Source: Candidatus Omnitrophota bacterium
GTDB lineage: Bacteria > Omnitrophota > Gorgyraeia > Gygaellales > Profunditerraquicolaceae
Assembly: GCA_020052635.1 (NCBI GenBank)
Contig: JAGVOR010000067.1
Coordinates: 1 to 7,698 of the forward strand
DNA: 7,698 nucleotides
Direction of reading: 5' to 3'
Below are positions 1 through 5,215 of the stretch, in pieces. The notes under the pieces are model-generated. The model was not told the DNA's origin. It worked only from the letters and a program-made list of their open reading frames with translations, and did not search any database. The position numbers and the translations under genes are program-made. Every line of letters begins with the position of its first letter. The stretch's first letter is position 1.

Positions 1-280
1 ACTTAGCAGCGCGTAACCTTCTTTCTCCGGCGATCAATTCGTAGTTATCACCTTTCCTCCGCACTAATAACGGTTGAATAACTCCTTTTTCCCGGATTGA
101 TTGGGCAAGCTCATCAATGTTCTGCTGAATAAAATCTTCGCGTGGCTGGAAAGGATTCGGCCTGATTTTTTCAATACCCACAAAAAGTATCTCTTCTCTT
201 TTGTGCCCGGTGACGTTATCCACTGATATTTCAGGGATCAACGCACCCAGCCCTTTACCCAAAGCTTTTCTTTCCATCAT
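1..280 (-). CDS. parB: ParB/Spo0J chromosome-partitioning protein, N-terminal part (3' end outside window)
   Basis: Only the first 93 codons are present; the gene runs off the left edge. ParB proteins bind parS sites near the origin, use CTP to clamp and slide along DNA, and partner with ParA to segregate origins. The visible part has the family's typical start (LGKGLGALIP, residues 8-17), then the ParB N-terminal domain: IRPNPFQPRE (39-48), ELAQSIREKGVIQPLLVR (57-74) and ELIAGERRLRAAK (81-93). The GERRLR segment is the CTP/ParA-interaction box. The start is supported by a strong Shine-Dalgarno sequence AGGAGGAG (284-291, minus strand) just before two consecutive ATG codons at 280 and 277; either could be used. 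It follows parA by 31 nt and is presumably co-transcribed with it. The helix-turn-helix DNA-binding and dimerisation domains lie beyond the window, so their integrity cannot be judged. Confidence 0.96.
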   Translation of the reverse strand, partial: MMERKALGKGLGALIPEISVDNVTGHKREEILFVGIEKIRPNPFQPREDFIQQNIDELAQSIREKGVIQPLLVRRKGDNYELIAGERRLRAAK

Positions 281-311
281 TAGCTCCTCCTGCCCGCAAT
301 TAGTAGGAATT

Positions 312-1121
312 TTATGGCTTAATATTCTTTTCCGTACCCTCAACACTCATCTTGGAATCCAAAGACAGCCCCAATATTTCCCGACAGAGATCTTGGTATT
401 TTTGTGCGCCCAGAGAATCCCGGTCATATAACACAATTGGCTGGCCAAAGCTGGGAGCCTCAGTTAAACGAATATTTCTGGGGATTACAGTTTGGTAAAC
501 TTTTTCGTGAAAATGATTACGCGCTTCTTGAATTACCTCTTTGGTCAGGTTCGTGCGAAAATCAGCCATCGTCAACAACACGCCTTCCACCGTTAGCGCC
601 GGATTAAGATTCTCTTTTACAAGCTTGATCGTATTGTGGAGTTGTGTTAAACCCTCCAAGGCATAATATTCACATTGTACGGGTATCATTACTGAATCAG
701 CGGCGCACAAACCATTAATTGTGAGCAACCCTAAAGATGGCGGGCAATCAATGATCGTAAAATCATAATTTGCTTTTTCGGGTTGCAGGGCGCGTTTCAA
801 TCTATACTCCCTACCCAGTGCCCCCACCAATTCCACTTCGGCACCGGTTAAATCCAGATTAGAAGGAGCCAGCACTAAATTATCAATGTTTGTTTTTTGC
901 AGGATGTCAGAGAATTTAGCTTCTTCTAATAGGATATGGTAAGTACTTTTTTGGATGTCATGTTTATTAATCCCGATTCCGCTGGTAGCATTCGCCTGGG
1001 GATCCAGATCTATCAGCATCACCTTTTTGGCAGCTAGGGCTAAAAATGCCGCCAGATTAATCGAGGTAGTGGTTTTACCTACTCCACCCTTTTGATTACA
1101 AATTGCAATAATTTTACCCAT
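312..1121 (-). CDS. parA: ParA/Soj-type chromosome-partitioning ATPase
   Basis: A 269-residue P-loop ATPase of the MinD/ParA family. It binds the nucleoid non-specifically in its ATP form and is stimulated by ParB, moving origins apart. Visible motifs are the deviant Walker A KGGVGKTT (residues 11-18, with the signature lysine K11), Walker A' LIDLDPQAN (36-44), Walker B FTIIDCPPS (121-129), and the Soj-family blocks EYYALEGL (151-158) and PRNIRLTEAPSFGQPI (214-229). Length is close to the usual 250-270, with a short polar C-terminal tail. The frame is open upstream to an ATG at 1160, but that ATG lies inside a parS-like palindrome. The ATG at 1121 gives the standard MGKIIAICNQKGG start, so I use it. 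Its ribosome-binding site is weak. A promoter and two parS-like sites lie directly upstream, so autoregulation by ParB/ParA is plausible but inferred. Confidence 0.97.
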   Translation of the reverse strand: MGKIIAICNQKGGVGKTTTSINLAAFLALAAKKVMLIDLDPQANATSGIGINKHDIQKSTYHILLEEAKFSDILQKTNIDNLVLAPSNLDLTGAEVELVGALGREYRLKRALQPEKANYDFTIIDCPPSLGLLTINGLCAADSVMIPVQCEYYALEGLTQLHNTIKLVKENLNPALTVEGVLLTMADFRTNLTKEVIQEARNHFHEKVYQTVIPRNIRLTEAPSFGQPIVLYDRDSLGAQKYQDLCREILGLSLDSKMSVEGTEKNIKP

Positions 1122-1143
1122 TGGTATTACTTCAGTTAGAGAA

Positions 1144-1159
1144 TGTTCCACGCGGAACA
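1144..1159. promoter_or_regulatory. parS: parS-like centromere site 1
   Basis: TGTTCCACGCGGAACA has perfect 6-bp inverted arms (TGTTCC/GGAACA) around the centre ACGC. It closely resembles the bacterial parS consensus TGTTTCACGTGAAACA, but with CACGCG in place of the symmetric CACGTG. It ends 22 bp before the chosen parA start codon, and an identical copy lies 43 bp away. Its location beside parAB and near oriC strongly supports a ParB binding site. Confidence 0.88.
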
Positions 1160-1186
1160 TCTCCCCTGCTCTTTAGGTATATACAA

Positions 1187-1202
1187 TGTTCCACGCGGAA
1201 CA
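1187..1202. promoter_or_regulatory. parS: parS-like centromere site 2
   Basis: An exact second copy of TGTTCCACGCGGAACA. The identity extends to 19 bp (AATGTTCCACGCGGAACAT at 1142-1160 and 1185-1203). Start-to-start spacing is 43 bp, close to four helical turns, which would put both sites on the same face of the DNA. It lies just downstream of the predicted parA transcription start, so bound ParB could also influence parAB transcription. Confidence 0.88.
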
Positions 1203-1219
1203 TTTTATTGCTTAAGCTT

Positions 1220-1247
1220 ATTATCCTAAAATTTGCCGCTTTGTCAA
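1220..1247 (-). promoter_or_regulatory. Probable sigma70-type promoter of parAB
   Basis: On the minus strand, a perfect -35 box TTGACA (1242-1247) is followed after 16 bp by GATAAT (1220-1225), a 5/6 match to the -10 consensus. Transcription would start near 1213 and produce a leader containing both parS-like sites before parA. The -35 box is embedded in the hairpin just after the jag stop codon. Confidence 0.6.
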
Positions 1248-1251
1248 GCGG
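1236..1251 (-). terminator. Short hairpin after jag, possible weak terminator
   Basis: CCGCTT-GACA-AAGCGG (minus strand) forms a perfect 6-bp stem with a 4-nt loop, directly abutting the jag stop codon. The downstream tract is CAAATTTT, so the U-run is short and not immediate. It may end or attenuate the rpmH-yidD-yidC-jag transcript, or simply reflect the -35 element of the parAB promoter that it contains. Confidence 0.35.
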
Positions 1252-1443
1252 TTATTTGCCTTCAATTACACTAATGCGCACTTTTGCCGGTTTAGCGCCG
1301 GGCATACCAAACAAACCTTTCTTTTCTTCGGACAAGCTCTCGATTTTAACTTGACTGCGATTTAGTTTTAATTTCGTTAGCGCTTTTTCAATCGCCTCCT
1401 CAACCGTTTTGCCTTCTGATTCTACGTATTTTGATTTTTTCAT
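1252..1443 (-). CDS. Stand-alone Jag N-terminal domain protein (KH and R3H domains absent)
   Basis: A 63-residue protein matching only the Jag_N domain of Jag/KhpB (SpoIIIJ-associated protein). It has VESEGKTVEEAIEKAL near the start and the conserved KKGLFGMPGAKPAKVRI block (about residues 41-57), corresponding to the family's usual GFLGIGAKPA-type motif. Full-length Jag proteins go on to RNA-binding KH and R3H domains and are roughly 200 residues or longer. Here a TAA stop follows shortly after the domain, and only a promoter and parS sites lie between it and parA. The ATG overlaps the yidC TGA stop by 4 nt (ATGA), indicating translational coupling, and no separate ribosome-binding site is visible. 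Position after yidC is the classic jag position. Without KH/R3H the RNA-binding role is unlikely, so its function is unknown; it may be a relic or a membrane- or YidC-associated adaptor. Confidence 0.85.
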   Translation of the reverse strand: MKKSKYVESEGKTVEEAIEKALTKLKLNRSQVKIESLSEEKKGLFGMPGAKPAKVRISVIEGK

Positions 1444-2969
1444 TTTTTACAATTGATGCGAGCTTGGTAAATTAACATTAGTATGCTGTTCACAAACCAA
1501 TAAAGCACTAATCCCGACGGCATTTGATAAAAGATTACTCCGAACATAATCGGCATAATAATGGCCATCATCTTCTGCTGCTGGGCAGCTTCACCGGTCG
1601 CCTGTGGTGAAGCCACCTTTTGCTGTATAAACATTCCGATCGCCATTAAAATCGGTAAAATATTGATTTGATTACCTAAAAAAGGAATTGAATTTTTCAA
1701 CACAAAAGCTTGGTCAGGAGCGGATAAATCTTTGATCCATAAAAAATGAGCTCCTCTTAAGGCAGATGAGCGAATTAGCGCTTGATATAAGGCGAAGAAA
1801 ATAGGCATTTGGAGCAAAAGTGGCAAACAGCCGCCTAAAGGATTAACTTTATGTTCACGGTACAACTCCATTATTTCTTTATTTAATTTTTGCGGGTTAT
1901 CCTTATGCTCTTTTCGCAGTGCTTCAATTTTAGGTTGCAAAAGCTGCATCTCCTTCATAGAGCGCATTTGCTTCATGGAAAGCGGGAACAATAAAAAATA
2001 GACCGCCATGCTTAAAATAATAATTGCTACCCCCCAATTATGCACCAAATTAAAGAAAAACAGTAATAATTGCATTAAAATTTGCGCGATAAAGTCAAAT
2101 GTCCCAAAATAAATGATGCCGGACCATTCGGGATTAATTTTATTAATTACTTTTAAGTCTTGCGGGCCTAAATAAATACGTAATAAATGTCCAATCTGGC
2201 TATTAGCCTGCAAACTGAAACTTGGATAAATTAAACCAACCTCGGATTCTTGAGGTCCAATTTTTTTAATATATGCTTCAGTGGTAATTTTGTCCGGCTC
2301 AATAATTGTGCAAAAATATTGATCTCTTAAACCAATAAATTTAATATTGCCGCTGTTAAAATTTTTCCCGGGGCCATGGTGCATGTTTTTTTCGTTGGTT
2401 CCTAAAAATATATCCTGATACCTGGCTTGGGGATTTTTTGCAGAAAGATCTACCCGGCCCAGCACTAATTGAGGAGTTACGGTGACTGTGGAATTGGTTA
2501 AATTATAAATTATTGTTTCTAACTCTATGGAATAGCTAGCGTTAGGGATATAAAACTTCTTAATGATGCGCTGATTTTTATCCTCCGCAATGAACGTGAT
2601 CGATTCTTCGGTGCGGCTTTGCAGCTTAAAAGGAACCTCGCTGTGCATGAGCAATCCTGCTTTCAGCGACAGCTGGTGGTCTTTACCTTCAAGGAAAATA
2701 ATCTCTACAATGGAAGCAGTGGACGGGTTAAAAACTATCTCCCGGGTTTTTTGAATAAACCGGATCGTCTCTGTGATGGGCGCAGTCTCGGCTAGGACGG
2801 ATGAGGGCGGTAATACCGCCGGAACGGTACTCGCGACAGAAGTGACTAGAGAAGACTCCGTAGACTTAACCTCTTGTTTACCAACTAGTTGCGGTTTCGG
2901 AAACAAAACCGACCAACCCAATAACACCAAAAGTGATAAAGCAATTGCCAGCACTAAGCGTTTTTCCAT
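1440..2969 (-). CDS. yidC: Membrane protein insertase YidC (Gram-negative type)
   Basis: A 509-residue inner-membrane insertase that inserts and folds membrane proteins alone or with SecYEG. Residues 4-22 form the first membrane helix, followed by a large beta-rich periplasmic domain (about 60-290) typical of diderm bacteria. The conserved insertase core follows: membrane helix from NWGVAIIIL (311-319), the cytoplasmic C1 helical hairpin (about 331-375, containing LLQPKIEALRKEHKDNPQKL), VNPLGGCLPLLLQMPIFFALY (375-395), then further helices ending in PSGLVLYWFVNSILMLIYQ. The C-terminal tail is short (ARINCKK). The groove position that is Arg in E. coli (R366) is Tyr324 here, read directly as TAT at 1998-2000. 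yidD ends 5 nt upstream and the jag-like gene overlaps the stop by 4 nt. No clear Shine-Dalgarno precedes the ATG, so expression probably relies on coupling. Confidence 0.98.
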   Translation of the reverse strand: MEKRLVLAIALSLLVLLGWSVLFPKPQLVGKQEVKSTESSLVTSVASTVPAVLPPSSVLAETAPITETIRFIQKTREIVFNPSTASIVEIIFLEGKDHQLSLKAGLLMHSEVPFKLQSRTEESITFIAEDKNQRIIKKFYIPNASYSIELETIIYNLTNSTVTVTPQLVLGRVDLSAKNPQARYQDIFLGTNEKNMHHGPGKNFNSGNIKFIGLRDQYFCTIIEPDKITTEAYIKKIGPQESEVGLIYPSFSLQANSQIGHLLRIYLGPQDLKVINKINPEWSGIIYFGTFDFIAQILMQLLLFFFNLVHNWGVAIIILSMAVYFLLFPLSMKQMRSMKEMQLLQPKIEALRKEHKDNPQKLNKEIMELYREHKVNPLGGCLPLLLQMPIFFALYQALIRSSALRGAHFLWIKDLSAPDQAFVLKNSIPFLGNQINILPILMAIGMFIQQKVASPQATGEAAQQQKMMAIIMPIMFGVIFYQMPSGLVLYWFVNSILMLIYQARINCKK

Positions 2970-2974
2970 AAGTT

Positions 2975-3211
2975 TTATTTTAGGGGATCATAACCTGACT
3001 TGCCTGAAAAAGGATGGCAGCAAGAAATTCTGATTATTCCCTTTAATCCTCCATTAATTAAGCCATATTTTGCAATCGCCTGTTTTACGTATTCCGAACA
3101 ACCCGGCTCAAAACGGCAACTGGGCGGACACAGCGGCCTTAAGTATTTTTGATACAGCCCGATTAGTTTGAGTATGAGGGTTGCCGGATTTAACCAGGAG
3201 ATTGCGCTCAT
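2975..3211 (-). CDS. yidD: YidD membrane protein insertion efficiency factor
   Basis: A small protein of the YidD (DUF37) family, which helps YidC-dependent insertion at the inner face of the cytoplasmic membrane. The family signature is complete: IGLYQKYLRPLCPPSCRFEP, then GCSEYVKQAIAKYG, GGLKGIIRI, CCHPFS and GYDPLK at the end, including the conserved cysteines. I use the ATG at 3211 (78 residues), which shares one base with the rpmH stop (TAATG). The frame is open to a TTG at 3220 inside rpmH, which is less likely. About 13 residues precede the usual start of homology. It follows rpmH directly, with no rnpA gene between them, and precedes yidC by 5 nt, so the two insertion factors are likely co-translated. 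Confidence 0.95.
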   Translation of the reverse strand: MSAISWLNPATLILKLIGLYQKYLRPLCPPSCRFEPGCSEYVKQAIAKYGLINGGLKGIIRISCCHPFSGKSGYDPLK

Positions 3212-3348
3212 TAAACGCAAAGGCGCTTTCTACCCTTGCTCCGTCGACGGGCAAGGAGCTTACGTCCCGCCTTCGAACTCATTTTACTGCGGAAACCGTG
3301 GCGTCTTTTACCCACGATATTAGTAGGTGTTTTCAAGTTTTTTTTCAT
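3211..3348 (-). CDS. rpmH: 50S ribosomal protein L34
   Basis: A 45-residue, highly basic protein. It contains the L34 signature [20 protein letters not shown] (residues 17-36) and ends SKGRKRLCV, like other bacterial L34 proteins. L34 is a late-assembling small protein of the large ribosomal subunit and is typically the first gene leftward of oriC. The N-terminal [16 protein letters not shown] replaces the more common MKRTFQPS-type start, but the length is normal. A Shine-Dalgarno-like AAGGGAG lies 9 nt before the ATG (3358-3364). The predicted promoter is about 95 bp upstream, giving a leader that crosses a perfect DnaA box. The stop codon overlaps the yidD start by one base. Confidence 0.98.
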   Translation of the reverse strand: MKKNLKTPTNIVGKRRHGFRSKMSSKAGRKLLARRRSKGRKRLCV

Positions 3349-3370
3349 GCTCTTATTCTCCCTTGCCTCT

Positions 3371-3394
3371 TTCCGTATTTAAGCTTTCACGGAA
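3371..3394 (-). promoter_or_regulatory. Possible hairpin in the rpmH leader
   Basis: TTCCGT and ACGGAA form a perfect 6-bp stem around a 12-nt loop containing AAGCTT, a few bases upstream of the rpmH Shine-Dalgarno sequence. It may fold in the leader RNA. There is no evidence of a specific ligand or protein, and the stem could be chance. Confidence 0.2.
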
Positions 3395-3403
3395 GATAAT
3401 AAA

Positions 3404-3412
3404 TTATCCACA
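3404..3412 (+). promoter_or_regulatory. DnaA box (perfect)
   Basis: TTATCCACA matches the TTATNCACA consensus exactly. It stands alone, about 175 bp from the main cluster, and lies in the predicted rpmH leader between promoter and gene, so DnaA binding there could also affect rpmH operon transcription. Confidence 0.8.
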
Positions 3413-3442
3413 TTTTTAGTTGCGTGGTTTTTGATTTTGTGA

Positions 3443-3471
3443 ATTGTAACACACATTTACCGACAGGTCAA
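3443..3471 (-). promoter_or_regulatory. Probable sigma70-type promoter of the rpmH operon
   Basis: On the minus strand, TTGACC (3466-3471, 5/6 match) is followed after exactly 17 bp by TACAAT (3443-3448, 5/6 match). Transcription would start near 3436 and read through rpmH, yidD, yidC and jag. Confidence 0.7.
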
Positions 3472-3479
3472 GTTTTTTA

Positions 3480-3507
3480 TTGACGATTGTCTGTATTGTT
3501 ATATAAT
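3480..3507 (+). promoter_or_regulatory. Probable dnaA promoter P1
   Basis: TTGACG (3480-3485, 5/6 match) and a perfect TATAAT (3502-3507) are separated by 16 bp. Transcription would start near 3514, upstream of the DnaA-box cluster, so DnaA bound there could repress its own gene. Confidence 0.6.
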
Positions 3508-3529
3508 AACTGACGTTTAACTTTTTTGC

Positions 3530-3557
3530 TTGCAAGGTTTTTAGTCTTTGTTATAAT
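3530..3557 (+). promoter_or_regulatory. Possible dnaA promoter P2
   Basis: TTGCAA (3530-3535, 4/6 match) lies 16 bp before a perfect TATAAT (3552-3557). It would start near 3564, also upstream of the DnaA-box dyad, and would form a tandem pair with the promoter 50 bp earlier. Confidence 0.5.
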
Positions 3558-3588
3558 GGCTTAGTTTCCGCTAAACGGGCTGTGATTT

Positions 3589-3597
3589 TTATCCACA
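3589..3597 (+). promoter_or_regulatory. DnaA box (perfect)
   Basis: TTATCCACA is an exact consensus match. It forms the left edge of a dyad of DnaA-box sequences. The degenerate match TTATACAAG (3601-3609) follows 3 bp later on the same strand. Confidence 0.85.
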
Positions 3598-3628
3598 GAT
3601 TTATACAAGCTGTGTATAAACTGTGGAT
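3591..3628. repeat. 38-bp interrupted dyad made of DnaA-box sequence
   Basis: Outer arms ATCCACAG (3591-3598) and CTGTGGAT (3621-3628) and inner arms TTTATACA (3600-3607) and TGTATAAA (3613-3620) are perfect inverted matches around AGCTG. One unpaired A at 3599 interrupts an otherwise 16-bp arm. The dyad brings two perfect boxes and two degenerate boxes into mirror-image positions, and probably forms the core DnaA assembly site. In the dnaA transcript it could also fold as a leader hairpin. Confidence 0.8.
3611..3619 (-). promoter_or_regulatory. DnaA box (perfect, reverse orientation)
   Basis: TGTGTATAA is the exact reverse of TTATACACA. The degenerate box TGTGGATTC (3622-3630) follows in the same orientation, so the right half of the cluster faces the left half. 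Confidence 0.85.
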
Positions 3629-3722
3629 TCTGTGGGCATACCGGCAACTCCTCAGATCATAGTTGGTTAGGCGGTTACAAGGCAGGTCTATCGTCGTCAA
3701 AAACAGCTTTATTTTATTGTAT

Positions 3723-3736
3723 TTCCTCAAGAGGAA
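3723..3736 (+). promoter_or_regulatory. dnaA ribosome-binding site inside a small inverted repeat
   Basis: The Shine-Dalgarno sequence GAGGA (3731-3735) lies about 5 nt before the dnaA ATG and supports that start. It forms the right arm of TTCCTC-AA-GAGGAA, so a small hairpin could partly mask it. The real loop would have to be at least 4 nt, leaving a 5-bp stem. Confidence 0.5.
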
Positions 3737-3739
3737 GCC

Positions 3740-5077
3740 ATGTCAGAATTAATCTGCATCTGGGAAGAAGCCCAAAATAATTTAAAGGCCGCGCTGGGGG
3801 AGACAACCTACGCTACCTGGATTACGCCGCTTAAGCCGCTTGCACAGGATGAGCATACAATTATCCTGCAGGCGCCGGATAAGTTTTTTAAAGACTGGGT
3901 GGAAAAGCATTATCTCAACCTGATTCAAGACACCCTGAAAGCCCGGGGCTTGAATAATCTGTTGGTAAGTTTGGTTGTCAACAGCGCATTGGCCGATGCC
4001 GCCAATATCCAACCGATCACAGATTCCCTGCCTAAACCGCTTGTCGGTTCCGGGTTTATTAATCTTAATTCACGTTATACTTTTGAAAACTTTGTGATCG
4101 GGGGGGGTAATCGCCATGCACACGCCTATTCTCTGGCGGTAGCCAATACCCCGGCCAAAACCTATAACCCGTTATTTATTTACGGTGGGGTAGGGCTGGG
4201 TAAAACACATTTGATTCAGGCAATTTGCCATCAGATTAAAAACAATGCCGGACCGAACGTTAAAATATGTTACGTCTCGAGTGAGCGCTTTACCAATGAA
4301 TTGATCGATGCTATTGTCCACCGCTCGACCGCCGCCTTCCGGCAGAAATACCGCAATCTGGATGTTTTAGTCATTGATGATATCCACTTTATTGCCGGCA
4401 AAGAATCGACCCAGGAAGAATTTTTCCATACTTTCAATACTTTATATGACGCGCACAAACAAATTGTTTTTTCCTCGGACCGGCCGCCCAAAGAGATTAC
4501 TAATTTACAGGAAAGGCTGGTTTCCCGGTTTGGTTGGGGGCTGGCTACCGATATCCAGCCGCCTGATCTAGAAACCCGGGTCGCCATTCTTAAAAAGAAG
4601 ATTGAAAGGGAACCGGTACAGGTCCCGGATGAAGTTATTTTTTTTATTGCCCAATTAATCAAGACCAATATTCGTGAATTAGAGGGGGCCTTAATCAGAA
4701 CCATTGCTTATTCTTTATTAGAAGAGGCCCCGGTCACGCTGGATTTAGCTAAAGAGGTGCTCAAAGATTTATTGAAAGAGCCGGCTAAGCTTATTACAAT
4801 AGATTTTATCCAACGTTGTGTGGTGGAGGAGTTTGGTATTTCTGTGCAGGATTTAAAAACTAAGCGGCGTAACAAACAAGTGGTTTTTCCGCGGCAGGTT
4901 GCTATGTATTTAAGCCGGGAACTTACCGAGCTATCTTTACCGGAAATCGGTGAATTATTCGGAGGTAAGGATCATACTACTGTATTACATTCTTATAAAA
5001 AGATTAAAGAAGATCTTTACAGCAACCCGGAACTAAAAGAACGGGTAGAAAAAATTATCCAAGTGATTAAACAATAA
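3740..5077 (+). CDS. dnaA: Chromosomal replication initiator protein DnaA
   Basis: A 445-residue AAA+ initiator that binds DnaA boxes, oligomerises with ATP and melts the origin. Domain I (about 1-80) has the usual W-x(n)-FKDWVEKHY helix region. The linker domain II is short (about 81-110). Domain III starts near RYTFENFVIG (112-120), with Walker A GGVGLGKT (149-156), Walker B VLVIDDIHF (209-217), sensor 1 SSDRPP (245-250) and box VII RLVSRFGWGL (259-268), whose R263 corresponds to the arginine finger. Domain IV carries FPRQVAMYLSREL (383-395) and the DnaA signature DHTTVLHSYKKI (411-422), which read the DnaA box. All key residues are present and the length is normal. The ATG is supported by GAGGA upstream. 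Two candidate promoters and several DnaA boxes precede it, so negative autoregulation is likely. A terminator-like hairpin follows the stop. Confidence 0.99.
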   Translation: MSELICIWEEAQNNLKAALGETTYATWITPLKPLAQDEHTIILQAPDKFFKDWVEKHYLNLIQDTLKARGLNNLLVSLVVNSALADAANIQPITDSLPKPLVGSGFINLNSRYTFENFVIGGGNRHAHAYSLAVANTPAKTYNPLFIYGGVGLGKTHLIQAICHQIKNNAGPNVKICYVSSERFTNELIDAIVHRSTAAFRQKYRNLDVLVIDDIHFIAGKESTQEEFFHTFNTLYDAHKQIVFSSDRPPKEITNLQERLVSRFGWGLATDIQPPDLETRVAILKKKIEREPVQVPDEVIFFIAQLIKTNIRELEGALIRTIAYSLLEEAPVTLDLAKEVLKDLLKEPAKLITIDFIQRCVVEEFGISVQDLKTKRRNKQVVFPRQVAMYLSRELTELSLPEIGELFGGKDHTTVLHSYKKIKEDLYSNPELKERVEKIIQVIKQ

Positions 5078-5103
5078 TCCCCAGCTTGTTCAAGTGGGAT
5101 TTT
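5076..5103 (+). terminator. Probable terminator after dnaA
   Basis: Starting at the dnaA stop codon, AATCCC pairs with GGGATT and CTTG with CAAG around a TT turn, with small bulges, followed by a short T-run (5100-5103). The stem is imperfect and the U-tract short, so termination may be partial. It would uncouple dnaA from dnaN-dciA-gyrB. Confidence 0.45.
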
Positions 5104-5138
5104 GTTAGTAAATATAACAATAATAATAACTTACACGC

Positions 5139-5167
5139 TTGTACACATATTTTTATTATATTATGAT
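5139..5167 (+). promoter_or_regulatory. Possible promoter of dnaN-dciA-gyrB
   Basis: TTGTAC (5139-5144, weak) and TATGAT (5162-5167, 5/6 match) are separated by 17 bp in the AT-rich 138-bp gap between dnaA and dnaN. Start would be near 5174, about 40 nt before dnaN. No clear DnaA box is seen in this gap. Confidence 0.4.
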
Positions 5168-5215
5168 TATTACTGTTTTAAGTTTTTAAATATATAAATA
5201 GAAGGAGAATAAAAA

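Larger units (their letters stand above)
3349..3739. other. oriC: Putative chromosomal replication origin (oriC), non-coding
   Basis: This 391-bp gap between divergent rpmH and dnaA contains no credible gene. It holds three perfect DnaA boxes (3404-3412, 3589-3597, 3611-3619), further degenerate boxes, a 38-bp dyad at 3591-3628, and an AT-rich stretch at about 3471-3560 that could be the unwinding element. It also holds divergent sigma70-like promoters. Position between rpmH and dnaA and the switch in gene direction are the standard signs of bacterial oriC. Origin function is inferred, and no DnaA-trio array is obvious. The remaining part, 3640-3720, shows no recognisable signal. Confidence 0.85.

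Noticed and set aside
1122..1160. Upstream in-frame start (ATG 1160) adding 13 residues to ParA
   Set aside because: That ATG lies inside a parS-like palindrome, the extra residues match nothing in the family, and MGKIIAICNQKGG at 1121 is the standard start.
1121..1354. Plus-strand frame spanning the parA-jag gap
   Set aside because: It crosses the parS sites, the promoter and jag on the opposite strand, with no family resemblance; the gap is better explained as regulatory.
3181..3399. 72-codon plus-strand frame across rpmH
   Set aside because: It is antisense to rpmH, whose L34 sequence is unmistakable; the plus-strand product is not credible.
3631..3639. TGTGGGCAT as a further DnaA box
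   Set aside because: It departs from TGTGNATAA at too many positions to call, although it sits next to the real cluster.
4270..4704. 144-codon open frame antisense to dnaA
   Set aside because: It lies fully inside the AAA+ domain of dnaA on the other strand, and its translation resembles no protein family; it is a shadow of a conserved gene.
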